22,355 nucleotides of DNA from an uncultured Acetatifactor sp. (GTDB lineage: Bacteria; Bacillota; Clostridia; Lachnospirales; Lachnospiraceae): assembly GCA_910585615.1 (NCBI GenBank), contig CAJUFO010000013.1, positions 1 through 22,355 on the forward strand, given 5' to 3'. The first letter of the stretch is position 1, and every line of letters begins with the position of its first letter. Positions 6,958 through 14,768 of the stretch are shown piece by piece. The position numbers and the translations under genes are program-made. The notes beneath the pieces were generated by a model. It saw nothing but the letters and a program-made list of their open reading frames with translations. It was not told where the DNA came from and did not search any database.

Positions 6958-8646
6958 TCAGCCTGCCGCAGCGGAGAGCTTCTCGATTTTCTCCACCATG
7001 GCCTCCCGCAGGCCCTCCAGGAAACCTTTGTTCCTAGGATAATCGTCAAACCGGAGATTCCGTCCCGCTGCCTCGTCGATCATGGCCACCACGGCCTCCC
7101 TGCCGATATGCCGCTCCAGAGCGAAGCAGACGTCCATATCCTGGATGCCCTCGTAGGTGGCCTCCCCGCGGATGGAGCCATAGACGCTGTCCCTGCCCGG
7201 ATAGAGGATGAAGGGGTCGCCGGAGGGGAAGGCCTTGTCCCCGGAGGTGGTGACATAGGGATTGATCGGGTACTTCGACACGCAGGAATTGTAGAAATTC
7301 AGTCCCCAGTGCAGGAAGCCCTTGATATTGTATTTATACAGCAGGAAGCCCAGGACGCGCACCCTGTAGGAGGGCATGGCCAGGAAGCTGTTGGGGAACA
7401 CCTTCTCCGGGCCGCAGCAGTAATACGCCCACTGGTTCTCCACATCGTGCTCCAGGAACTCATGGATATGCTCCACACTGGTGACCGGGCATTCAATGAG
7501 GCCGTTCTCACAGAACGCATAGTTGGACAGCGCATCGAAGGTCTTGCTGTCCCCAATCAGAGGGCGCATGATATCGGACGCGGTCCTGTAAGTCTCCATG
7601 GATTCCAGCGTAGGCTCGTCGGAGATGTGGAAATAGGTCTGCTCGCTGATGCCCTCTGCCTCCAGCTCCTTTGAAACCGCCTCGATGTACTGCGCCAGGA
7701 ACGCCACGTATTCCTTAGAATCCGCCGCCACATGCCAGCCGAACATATAGTCCGTTCTGCCGTTCTCCGTGACCATGATGTTGGGCGCGCATTTTGCCCC
7801 CCACTGGGAGAACATATGGGCCATCTCATAATACCGGATTCCGTTCTTCTTGCAGATGTCGATGAAGCGCCTGAACTTTCCGAAGGAGAACTCATATCTG
7901 TCCCCTTTCTTCTCGATGTCCACCAACTGCACGCAGGGCCTGACAGTGCCCACTGCGGTGTCCAGAGGCGGCGTATGTATGGGCACCAGGATCATGTTCA
8001 TCCCCACGTCCGCGGCGGCGGCGATGTATCTGTCGATCAGCTCCCAGTGCTCCTCGGAGTAGATCTCCACATCATGCTGCACCGCAATGCAGTCCGCATA
8101 GAACCACCTGGTGTAAATCAGCCTCTGCTCCGGCATCGAGGCAGGGATGACGCGGACATCCATCACCTGGCAGACCGTAAAGGCCGCGTCCTCCGCCGCG
8201 GGAGCCTTCGCCGCCTGCATGTCCACCGGAAGAAGCCTTACTTTTATCCTGTAATCCCCGACGGGAGTGTCCCTGGGGACATCCACCTTGACCCACACAG
8301 TGGCCGTCCGGGAAGTGACCGCCAGCCGGTTCCCCTGCTCTTCCAGGGGCACAAGGATGTCCGGCATGAACCCGGGCTCCAGCGTCATGTAGTCCTCGCC
8401 CTCCATGTCCTCCTCCCTGGCGGGCACATCGATATAGGCATCCTGCACCATGTAAAGGCGCACCGCGTCCTTAAGGCCGGACTCCACGGACACCGCCACG
8501 TCCATCCGGCTGTCCGCCTTCATGCAGATCTGATAGGAAAGGCGCTCCCCTGCCAGAACTGTTTTTTTGTGTATTTCATCACGCCTGAGGCTGTCCTGCG
8601 CCCTCACCTTCTCCAGAGACGATACCTGCACCACCTGAAATTCCAT
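6958..8646 (-). CDS. DUF4091 domain protein, glycoside-hydrolase-like TIM barrel
   Basis: Probable carbohydrate-active protein of 562 residues; substrate unknown. The N-terminal 180 residues look like beta-sandwich. The middle has TIM-barrel features, including MILVPIHTP, a tract reading KKNGIRYYEMAHMFSQWG, and HISDEP at about residue 344, a place where barrel hydrolases carry an acid. The C-terminal part matches DUF4091: GFLHWGLNFYN, then a YPGRDSVYGSIRGEA stretch and EGIQDMD. No signal peptide is visible, so it is probably cytoplasmic. I chose the ATG at 8646 because AGGAGG lies 7 nt before it; an ATG 6 bp earlier touches the ribosome site, and an upstream start at 8706 is unsupported. It diverges from an araC gene, its likely regulator, and ends at its own strong terminator. 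DUF4091 proteins often occur in glycan loci, but activity is unproven here. Confidence 0.85.
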   Translation of the reverse strand: MEFQVVQVSSLEKVRAQDSLRRDEIHKKTVLAGERLSYQICMKADSRMDVAVSVESGLKDAVRLYMVQDAYIDVPAREEDMEGEDYMTLEPGFMPDILVPLEEQGNRLAVTSRTATVWVKVDVPRDTPVGDYRIKVRLLPVDMQAAKAPAAEDAAFTVCQVMDVRVIPASMPEQRLIYTRWFYADCIAVQHDVEIYSEEHWELIDRYIAAAADVGMNMILVPIHTPPLDTAVGTVRPCVQLVDIEKKGDRYEFSFGKFRRFIDICKKNGIRYYEMAHMFSQWGAKCAPNIMVTENGRTDYMFGWHVAADSKEYVAFLAQYIEAVSKELEAEGISEQTYFHISDEPTLESMETYRTASDIMRPLIGDSKTFDALSNYAFCENGLIECPVTSVEHIHEFLEHDVENQWAYYCCGPEKVFPNSFLAMPSYRVRVLGFLLYKYNIKGFLHWGLNFYNSCVSKYPINPYVTTSGDKAFPSGDPFILYPGRDSVYGSIRGEATYEGIQDMDVCFALERHIGREAVVAMIDEAAGRNLRFDDYPRNKGFLEGLREAMVEKIEKLSAAAG

Positions 8647-8678
8647 AGCCATCCCTCCTGCTCTCTGTCTTGAATCCG

Positions 8679-8704
8679 GACGGCCGGCCCTCCGCCGGAC
8701 CGTC
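8679..8704 (-). promoter_or_regulatory. Leader hairpin of the DUF4091 gene
   Basis: GACGG-CCGG (8679-8687) pairs with CCGG-A-CCGTC (8695-8704), nine pairs with one bulged base, 32 bp before the ATG. A stable 5' leader hairpin is possible; no known riboswitch fold is recognised. Confidence 0.35.
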
Positions 8705-8722
8705 ACCCTGAATCTGCTCTTT

Positions 8723-8753
8723 TATGCCGGATTCCATTGCTATTTCCGGCATA
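8723..8753. promoter_or_regulatory. 9-bp inverted repeat, candidate operator
   Basis: TATGCCGGA (8723-8731) and TCCGGCATA (8745-8753) are perfect inverted copies separated by 13 bp. The spacer contains the -35 box proposed for the plus-strand araC promoter, and the right arm lies just downstream of the proposed minus-strand -10, so a bound protein could block both directions. Confidence 0.5.
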
Positions 8754-8764
8754 TGGATTATAAT
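8737..8764 (+). promoter_or_regulatory. araC promoter, sharing its -10 palindrome with the divergent promoter
   Basis: TTGCTA (8737-8742), a 16-bp gap and TATAAT (8759-8764) make a good sigma-A promoter for the plus-strand regulator. The -10 lies in ATTATAAT (8757-8764), which also reads TATAAT on the minus strand (8762-8757) toward the DUF4091 gene. The minus-strand version has no recognisable -35 (GC-rich sequence at 8779-8786), which would fit a need for an activator. Confidence 0.6.
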
Positions 8765-8894
8765 AGGAAGAGCGGAGATCGCCCCGCGGCTCCCATTAAC
8801 CCGATTCTATTACAGACAGCGGAAGCCTGCAATGGATAAACGAACCAAAAAAATGGACTTTTCAACAGGCAGGACCTGCAGAAAGGAGACCCCA

Positions 8895-9704
8895 ATGCGC
8901 ACGCAGACTTATTTCCACACAAAACTGGAGGGCGAGGCCAACCGGAAAAACGATGCCGTTCCGCTCCAGGTCAACTGTGTGGGCGCAGTGTCCGAAGCGC
9001 GCTCCTTTTCCACCAGGGCTGTGCGGCAGGATTTTTATTACATATATGTCTTAAATGGAGAGATGCTTCTGGAGGACTGCCGCCTCATGCCTGGGGACGT
9101 GATGGTCTTTGAGCCGGGACATGACTATCAGTACACCAGCCGGGGGGAGACCGCCTATCTCTGGGTGCACTATACGGGCTTCGAGGCCCGCTCCCTCACA
9201 AAATCCACAGGCCTCGCCCTGAACCGGGGGCGGCACATCGGCATCCACAGGGAAATCATCGCCTGCTTCCGGCAGCTCTTCCGGGAGTTCATCATCAATG
9301 ATGACGCGGCGGAACAGCTCTGCGTATGCCTGCTGCGGGAAATCCTCCTCTTCACGGGCCGGTATATCGACTTCGGCTCCAGGGGCAGCCTGCCCCTGCT
9401 GGCGATTGAATACATCCACCGCTCCTTCCAGGGGCCCATCGACATAGATGCCCTGGCCCGGATGGAGAACATGAGCTGCACCGCCTTCCGCAGCGCTTTC
9501 CGGCAGCATACCGGGGTCTCGCCCAGCGAATACATCATCGGCCAGCGGATCAGCGCTGCCTGCCGGCTGCTGTCCCAGACCGATAAAAGCGTCAGCGCCA
9601 TCGCCGCCGATGTGGGGTATGCCGACCAGTATTATTTCAGCCGGCTCTTCCGCAAGAAGATGGGGATGCCGCCGCTTAAGTACAGGGCTTCCCAGAAACC
9701 GTGA
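8895..9704 (+). CDS. AraC-family transcriptional regulator
   Basis: A 269-residue cytoplasmic regulator. Its N-terminal half is a cupin-like ligand domain (YYIYVLNGEMLLEDCRLMPG, then MVFEPGHDYQY, about residues 48-90). The C-terminal 100 residues hold two helix-turn-helix motifs of the AraC/XylS type, including IDIDALARMENMS and SVSAIAADVGYADQYYFSRL followed by FRKKMG. I chose the ATG at 8895 because AAAGGAG precedes it by six bases; an open frame extends upstream to 8724 but that stretch contains the promoter. It diverges from the DUF4091 gene across a 248-bp region and most likely activates it in response to a sugar. An 8-bp inverted repeat spans its stop codon. It converges with tepA, 39 bp apart. 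Confidence 0.92.
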   Translation: MRTQTYFHTKLEGEANRKNDAVPLQVNCVGAVSEARSFSTRAVRQDFYYIYVLNGEMLLEDCRLMPGDVMVFEPGHDYQYTSRGETAYLWVHYTGFEARSLTKSTGLALNRGRHIGIHREIIACFRQLFREFIINDDAAEQLCVCLLREILLFTGRYIDFGSRGSLPLLAIEYIHRSFQGPIDIDALARMENMSCTAFRSAFRQHTGVSPSEYIIGQRISAACRLLSQTDKSVSAIAADVGYADQYYFSRLFRKKMGMPPLKYRASQKP

Positions 9705-9710
9705 AGCCCT
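9684..9710 (+). terminator. Inverted repeat spanning the araC stop codon, weak terminator candidate
   Basis: AGGGCTTC (9684-9691) and GAAGCCCT (9703-9710) pair perfectly around an 11-nt loop containing the stop codon's first base. No T-run follows, so intrinsic termination is uncertain; it may instead protect the 3' end. Confidence 0.3.
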
Positions 9711-9743
9711 GCCTGCCAAAGGCCGCCTGTCTGAACCGCCGGG

Positions 9744-10445
9744 CTAATCCCGGCCGTCCTGAATCATCTCCCGCAGCTTCCCCACCGCCCGGTCGATGCC
9801 GCCCACCTCGTCGATGATGCCGTGCTTCACGGCCTCCTCCCCCACCAGGATCGTGCCCACGTCCTTTGTAAGTATCCCCGTCTCCGTCATCAGGTCCTCC
9901 AGGGTCTTCTTGTCTATGCTGCAGTGGCTACAGACGAATCCGGTAATCCTGTCCTGTATCAGCTTGAAGTAGTCAAATGTCTGGGGCACCCCGATGATCA
10001 TGCCGTTCATCCGCACGGGATGTATCACCATGGTCCCCGTGGGCACGATGAAGGAATAGTCCGTGCTCACCGCGATGGGCACGCCGATGGAATGGCTGCC
10101 GCCCAGCACCAGGGATACCGTGGGCTTGCTCAGGGAGGCTATCATCTCCGCGATGGCCAGCCCGGCTTCCACGTCCCCGCCCATGGTGTTCAGGAGCACC
10201 AGCACCCCCTGTATGTCCTTGCTGTCCTCAATGGCGGCCAGGCTGGGCAGGATGTGCTCATACTTCGTGGTCTTGGAATTGTTGGACAGGTTCTCGTGCC
10301 CCTCGATTTCCCCGATGATGGATATCAGATGGATGTCCCCCAGCTTCCCGCTCTCGTCCAGGGTCACCTGGCCTGTCTGCTCTATCCGCTCGTCCTTGTG
10401 CTCTTCCTTCTCTATCTTCTTGTCGGAGTTCTTTGCTTCAGCCAT
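9744..10445 (-). CDS. tepA: TepA-like Clp-fold serine protease
   Basis: A 233-residue protein of the ClpP/crotonase fold (SDH/TepA group). After a charged N-terminus of about 30 residues, the core carries a ClpP-like triad: Ser119 in GGSHSIG, His142 in VIHPVR and Asp195 in TKDVGTILVGEEAVKHG, with spacings close to ClpP. NTMGGDVEAGLAIAE corresponds to the oxyanion-region strand-helix. No signal peptide is seen, so it should be cytoplasmic. Bacillus TepA has been linked to protein translocation and spore physiology and its gene lies beside spoIIIE; here the next minus-strand core gene is ftsK, but about 3.2 kb carrying araC and DUF4091 lies between. AAGGGAG supports the start. The exact substrate is unknown. 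Confidence 0.85.
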   Translation of the reverse strand: MAEAKNSDKKIEKEEHKDERIEQTGQVTLDESGKLGDIHLISIIGEIEGHENLSNNSKTTKYEHILPSLAAIEDSKDIQGVLVLLNTMGGDVEAGLAIAEMIASLSKPTVSLVLGGSHSIGVPIAVSTDYSFIVPTGTMVIHPVRMNGMIIGVPQTFDYFKLIQDRITGFVCSHCSIDKKTLEDLMTETGILTKDVGTILVGEEAVKHGIIDEVGGIDRAVGKLREMIQDGRD

Positions 10446-10566
10446 GCTCTCTCTCCCTTTCCCATGGATTTACTCAAAACATGACTTTAGTATTCCCCTT
10501 TCGGGCAAAAAAATACCAGGCCCGTGAACCGAGTCTGATATTTCCCATAAAATGCCATTTACACAA

Positions 10567-11931
10567 CTATCTGGTCAGATCCTGCACCCACTTGTATTTC
10601 CGGAACCGCAGCATCACCCAGGGAATCTTGCCCACCTCGTCCAGGCAGGTACAGGCATAGACCGCCAGCGGCGACCAGTGCAGCGCGAACGCCCCCGCCA
10701 GCGCCAGCGGGATGGCAATCAGCCACATGCAGACAACCAGGCTGTACATGTCGAATATCGTATCGCCGCCTCCGTCCAGCACGCCGTTTATGGTCACAGT
10801 ATTCACACAGCGGCCAATCATGTACACAGCCATGATCACCATCATCCCTGTGAGGTACTCCCTGGCCTGGTCCGTCAGGATGACCATCCCCACGATGGCC
10901 GGGGTCACTGCCAGCACCAGGGCCGTGGACAGCAGCCCGATGACATAGGAGATATTCTTAAGCTTTATCCCGTATGCCTTGCCCAGCTCGAGCTGTCCCG
11001 CTCCAAGTCTGTGGCCCACCATGATCCCCGCCGCGCTGCCGATACCGTTGCACATGCAGCATATCAGGTCCCGGACCACCGCCGCCACGGAATTGGCCGC
11101 CGCGGCGTCTGTCCCCATATGCCCCATGATCGCGGTGTAGGAGGTGAATCCTATGCCCCAGCATAAACACCCGCCCAGAAGAGGCAGGCACTGCCTGGCG
11201 AAATCGGATTTCAGTTCCCTGGGCTGCTTCAGGAACCTGCCAAAGACCGGGCGGATATACGACGAACCCGTAGTCATCATCAGGCACAGCCCCAGCTCCA
11301 CCACCCGGGAAATTGTGGTGGCAAGCGCCGCTCCCCTGGCCTGCATCCTGGGCGCTCCCAGCAGCCCGAATATGAACACCGCGTTCAGGACTATGTTCAG
11401 GACTACCGCGCAGCAACTGATGAGGGCCCCGGGCCTCACATGGTCCGACACCTTCATCAAGGTCAGATAGCACTGGGAGATGCCCGTCAGCAGATACGAC
11501 CAGCCCGCCACGCGCAGATAGGCGCTGCCGATGGCGATCAGAGCCGCGTCATGGGTGAAGATATGCATGAGCAGCTCCGGCATCAGCTCGCAGGCCAGGA
11601 AGAACATCACGGACACCAGGCCGCAAAGCCGCAGCATCATGTTGAAGACATCCTCCAGGGTGCGCCTGTCCCCCTTCCCCCAGTACTGGGCCCCCAGGAT
11701 GGCTCCCGCCCCCGTCACCGCGCTCAGGAACATATTCTGGACGAACTGGATCTGGGTGGCCAGGGAGACCGCGGTCATCTCATCCTGGGCCACCTTCCCC
11801 AGCATCAGCGCGTCCCCCGCCGCCACTGCCGCCAGCATCAGGCTCTGGAGGGCGATTGGCAGGGCCAGCCTCGCCAGATTCCTGTAGAACTCTTTCCTGT
11901 CGATCAGCGCTCCCGGATTTTTCTTTTGCAT
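10567..11931 (-). CDS. MATE family multidrug/sodium antiporter
   Basis: A 454-residue integral membrane protein with about 12 hydrophobic segments in two related halves. The first half begins LARLALPIALQSLMLAAVAA, then GDALMLGKVAQDEMTAVSLA, QIQFVQNMFLSAVTGAGAIL and AQYWGKGD, the pattern of MATE exporters, which use a sodium or proton gradient to expel organic cations and drugs. The second half repeats it (CLCWGIGFTSYTAIMGHMG, then GIMVGHRLGAGQLELGKAYG). GAGG lies 8 nt before the ATG. It follows the damaged transporter permease by 120 bp, a gap with its own -10-like box and inverted repeat, so it may be separately expressed. The substrate cannot be inferred. Confidence 0.93.
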   Translation of the reverse strand: MQKKNPGALIDRKEFYRNLARLALPIALQSLMLAAVAAGDALMLGKVAQDEMTAVSLATQIQFVQNMFLSAVTGAGAILGAQYWGKGDRRTLEDVFNMMLRLCGLVSVMFFLACELMPELLMHIFTHDAALIAIGSAYLRVAGWSYLLTGISQCYLTLMKVSDHVRPGALISCCAVVLNIVLNAVFIFGLLGAPRMQARGAALATTISRVVELGLCLMMTTGSSYIRPVFGRFLKQPRELKSDFARQCLPLLGGCLCWGIGFTSYTAIMGHMGTDAAAANSVAAVVRDLICCMCNGIGSAAGIMVGHRLGAGQLELGKAYGIKLKNISYVIGLLSTALVLAVTPAIVGMVILTDQAREYLTGMMVIMAVYMIGRCVNTVTINGVLDGGGDTIFDMYSLVVCMWLIAIPLALAGAFALHWSPLAVYACTCLDEVGKIPWVMLRFRKYKWVQDLTR

Positions 11932-11957
11932 CGGATTATCCTCGCATTCCTAATAAG

Positions 11958-11991
11958 TAATGGGCTCCCATCTGCCGCTCAGCCCATTATA
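11958..11991 (-). promoter_or_regulatory. Candidate MATE promoter -10 and overlapping inverted repeat
   Basis: TAATGGGCT (11958-11966) and AGCCCATTA (11981-11989) are perfect 9-bp inverted arms. On the minus strand TATAAT (11991-11986) overlaps the first arm, so a repressor bound to the dyad would cover the promoter of the MATE gene. The -35 (TTCCCA at 17 bp) is poor. Confidence 0.4.
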
Positions 11992-12051
11992 TATCAGGCT
12001 GCTGGTTTTGGGAATAGGGAATATTAAAAATACCGGGCCGCTTTCCGTCGT

Positions 12052-12900
12052 CTACCCTTTCACCGCCCCAAGGGTCATGCCTACCGTAAAATATTTCTGA
12101 ATAAAGGGATAGACCGCCAGAATCGGTATCATGGCCACGAAGACCTTGGCCGACTGCAGGGTCTTGTCCGAGGTCTGGAGCAGAGTCAGTATCTCGTCCG
12201 TGCGCATGGTGGAGAAGTCGATTCGCACCGAGAGCTGGTAGATATAGGTCTGCAGGGGCTGTTTCGCAGTGTCATTGATATAAATCAGGCCGTCAAAATA
12301 GGAGTTCCAGTGCCCCACGAACTGGAACAGCAGCAGGCATGCCAGAGAAGGTACGCTCAATGGCACATAAATCCGAAACAGAACCTGCCAGGGATTCGCC
12401 CCGTCCATGGTGGCCGACTCGTTCAGCTCATATGGGACATTTCGAAAGAAATTGATCATCAGAATCATGTTCCACAACGGCACGGCACCTGGCAGTATCA
12501 ATGACCAGAAGGAGTCGAACAGCCCGTACTGTCGCATCAGCACATAGGCGGGAATCATTCCGCCGGAAAACAGCATGTTCGCCATGAAGAACCATTTCAG
12601 ATACTTTCCCGCCGGGAACCGCCTCTGGGGGAGGCACAGGGGATAGGCAGTCAGCACCAGCAGAAGCAGATTTATGGCACACCCGACGACCACCCGCTTC
12701 ACCGAGACAAAAAAGGAGGAAAAGAAGGTATCATCTTTCAGTATCCTCTGATAGGATGCCAGGTTCAGGCCCCTTGGCAGAAACCAGACCCTGCCGCCTT
12801 CCACGTAGGCCCTGTCGCTGATGGAACAGATAAAGGTATACCACATGGGATACAGACATAGCAGGGCCATCAGAATCAGGACGATTGTGATGATGAACAA
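12052..12900 (-). CDS. LplC/YtcP-type sugar ABC permease, 5' end rearranged
   Basis: Binding-protein-dependent permease of the CUT1/MalG type, 282 residues from a TTG codon. It has about six membrane helices and the cytoplasmic EAA loop (ELNESATMDGANPWQVLFRI, about 159-178) that docks on the ATPase, and ends YFTVGMTLGAVKG as this family does. The start is uncertain: the frame stays open upstream through SLSLIT into sequence belonging to the lipoprotein gene, with no Shine-Dalgarno before the TTG or before the next ATG (residue 11). It overlaps the lipoprotein frame by 170 bp. Family operons encode lipoprotein, LplB, LplC; here LplB is missing. I infer a deletion joining the lipoprotein gene to the LplC gene near 12900-12920. 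It may be untranslated or a decaying gene. Confidence 0.8.
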   Translation of the reverse strand: MFIITIVLILMALLCLYPMWYTFICSISDRAYVEGGRVWFLPRGLNLASYQRILKDDTFFSSFFVSVKRVVVGCAINLLLLVLTAYPLCLPQRRFPAGKYLKWFFMANMLFSGGMIPAYVLMRQYGLFDSFWSLILPGAVPLWNMILMINFFRNVPYELNESATMDGANPWQVLFRIYVPLSVPSLACLLLFQFVGHWNSYFDGLIYINDTAKQPLQTYIYQLSVRIDFSTMRTDEILTLLQTSDKTLQSAKVFVAMIPILAVYPFIQKYFTVGMTLGAVKG

Positions 12901-14674
12901 AGTAATCAGAGATAGACTGTCCGTCCGTATTGCCCATAATCATGTTGACATAGGCATCCTGCTCCAGGGTTCCCAGAAAGCTGCCGTAGAGCTCCATGCT
13001 CTCTGTGCTGCCCTGGAATACCGTGGATACAGCCTTGGGATTCCCATTTACCAATGCATTGGGGCCTTCCCACCACTGCATGTACTGTTGATATGTGGTA
13101 GTGGCATCTATCCCTTCATAGACAGCCTCCCTGGGATTCTCACCGGCCTGCAGCGCATCATATACTGTCTTTCCTTTGAACGCGCCCTCCACGACCCAGT
13201 CCAGAGCAACGCCTACCTCATTCTTGCAGTATTCCTTCACTTCTTCCACAGTAGTCATTTCGCCAGTGCCCACCACCTTGTCCATAATAGTCTGAATCGG
13301 CAGCATATAGGCATTCCCGGGAACGCTCTCAAACATGAGATTGTATGTGTTATGGATTTCTACATACCCTTCATAATTGGGAATATGCCCCGCAGCGCAC
13401 CACATATCATATGCATATACGAAGGCGGAGGGATCCTCAAAATCCTTGCGCACCACATATATGTTCACTGCCGGATTGCCACCGGCTGAAAGAATCTCTC
13501 CTCCCTCCTCTGCCGGGAGCATATAGGCTGACCACTCCGCGTCCGAAATCAGATTAATGCTGTTGTTCATGGAAGCCCATGTCCCAAACCATGGCGAGAA
13601 GACGATTCCTGCCTTATTGTCTCCCAGGGCCTGGCTCACCGTGTCGCTGGTCCAGGTAGCAAAGTCCGAAGGGATGATTCCCTGCTCATACCATCTGTTC
13701 AGCAGCGTCAATGCCTCTTTTGCCCCTTCCATCAACGAACCATAAATTACAGTTCCATCTTCATTCTTCTGCCAAATTCCCGGTGCCGCACCGCCCACAT
13801 TCAGGAAGATGTCACACAGATTGGCGTCTCCTCCGTAAGACGCGCTGAAGCTCGCCAAAGTAGGGATACCGTAGGTATCTTTCTGCCCATTTCCATCTGG
13901 GTCCTCCTCCATGAATGCTATCGCAATCTCCTCCAAATCCGCCAGGCTCTTCGGGGCATCCAGGTTCAGCTTCTCCATCCAGTCCTTGCGGATCCATACC
14001 AGCGGCGAACCATCAAATTGGGCATTCACCTGTGGAATTCCATAAATACGCCCGTCTACCTCCAGAACATCAAGGGCCAAATTGCCTGCTGCCTCATACA
14101 TTCCCTGAATGGTAGGATGGTTCCCGTCCCGCAGCTCATCCGTCAAATCTGCAATCAGGCCCGACTTCACCAACATATAATACTGCGTCATGCTGACAGC
14201 CATCAAATCCGGAATCTCTCCGCTGGCGATTGCCTGGCTCTGCTTCTGGTAGAAGGCGTCTCCGCTGGCTGACCATAGTGCTTTCGGCTTCAAACCGGTG
14301 GCCCCCTCAAAAAGCCAGGTGAAGGTATTGTCGTCAACCGTCATCCCCTCAGGCAATTCCGCTGTGCCAGTATTGACAATCCTGGTAAACTCCATCCCAT
14401 CAAACCGTTTATTGTATGGTTGGCTATAGTCAAGGTTCTCTGCCACCGGCCAGCCATAAGGCCCAAAGGTAAGGCCGGAGAAATCTGTTGCCTCCTCCCC
14501 GTCAGCCTCTTCTGCGGCTCCTCCGGACTCCACTTTGCTTTCGGGGCTGTTCTCTGCGTTCTGGTTGCCCACATCTCCTTTACTGCTCCCGGAATCGGGC
14601 TGACTGCCACAGCCGGTCAGCATACCCGCTATCAACACGGCAACCAACAGCTTACATGATGCTTTCCTCTTCAT
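12731..14674 (-). CDS. LplA-type solute-binding lipoprotein with foreign C-terminal tail
   Basis: The extracytoplasmic binding component of a carbohydrate ABC importer. Residues 1-22 are a lipoprotein signal with lipobox LTGC (Cys22), followed by a Ser/Gly/acidic linker and a bilobal binding domain with a calcium-loop-like DPDGNGQKDTYGI at about 257, as in the LplA family. It reads normally to about residue 586 (EQDAYVNMIMGNTDGQS). The remaining roughly 60 residues (SDYFVHHHNRPDSD onward) are simply the LplC permease DNA read in another frame. The family normally has about 30-40 more residues ending in an EVNEW-type helix, which are lost here. GGAGGAAAGGGA precedes the ATG. It follows the nucleoside hydrolase by 94 bp. 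The folded core could still bind ligand, but no complete transporter is encoded here. Confidence 0.85.
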   Translation of the reverse strand: MKRKASCKLLVAVLIAGMLTGCGSQPDSGSSKGDVGNQNAENSPESKVESGGAAEEADGEEATDFSGLTFGPYGWPVAENLDYSQPYNKRFDGMEFTRIVNTGTAELPEGMTVDDNTFTWLFEGATGLKPKALWSASGDAFYQKQSQAIASGEIPDLMAVSMTQYYMLVKSGLIADLTDELRDGNHPTIQGMYEAAGNLALDVLEVDGRIYGIPQVNAQFDGSPLVWIRKDWMEKLNLDAPKSLADLEEIAIAFMEEDPDGNGQKDTYGIPTLASFSASYGGDANLCDIFLNVGGAAPGIWQKNEDGTVIYGSLMEGAKEALTLLNRWYEQGIIPSDFATWTSDTVSQALGDNKAGIVFSPWFGTWASMNNSINLISDAEWSAYMLPAEEGGEILSAGGNPAVNIYVVRKDFEDPSAFVYAYDMWCAAGHIPNYEGYVEIHNTYNLMFESVPGNAYMLPIQTIMDKVVGTGEMTTVEEVKEYCKNEVGVALDWVVEGAFKGKTVYDALQAGENPREAVYEGIDATTTYQQYMQWWEGPNALVNGNPKAVSTVFQGSTESMELYGSFLGTLEQDAYVNMIMGNTDGQSISDYFVHHHNRPDSDGPAMSVSHVVYLYLFHQRQGLRGRRQGLVSAKGPEPGILSEDTER

Positions 14675-14768
14675 TCCCTTTCCTCCTCTTCATTCATACA
14701 GTGTTTGCTTTTGTTCTATCGGTTAAACATGCGGGCGCTTATCCCACACAATGAACCCATGTAGCATC

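Noticed and set aside
8724..8894. N-terminal extension of the first AraC protein from an upstream ATG
   Set aside because: This stretch contains the promoter and dyad; the ATG at 8895 has a clear ribosome site and gives a normal family length.
9738..9754. GCCGGG/CCCGGC hairpin over the tepA stop codon as a terminator
   Set aside because: Only six pairs and no T-run on either strand.
10502..10524. Terminator after the MATE gene based on seven consecutive T's on the minus strand
   Set aside because: The T-run lies inside the loop of a CGGGC/GCCCG pairing and no stable stem directly precedes it.
12734..12915. C-terminal 60 residues of the lipoprotein frame as a real domain
   Set aside because: The same DNA encodes the conserved first helix and following loop of the LplC permease in another frame.
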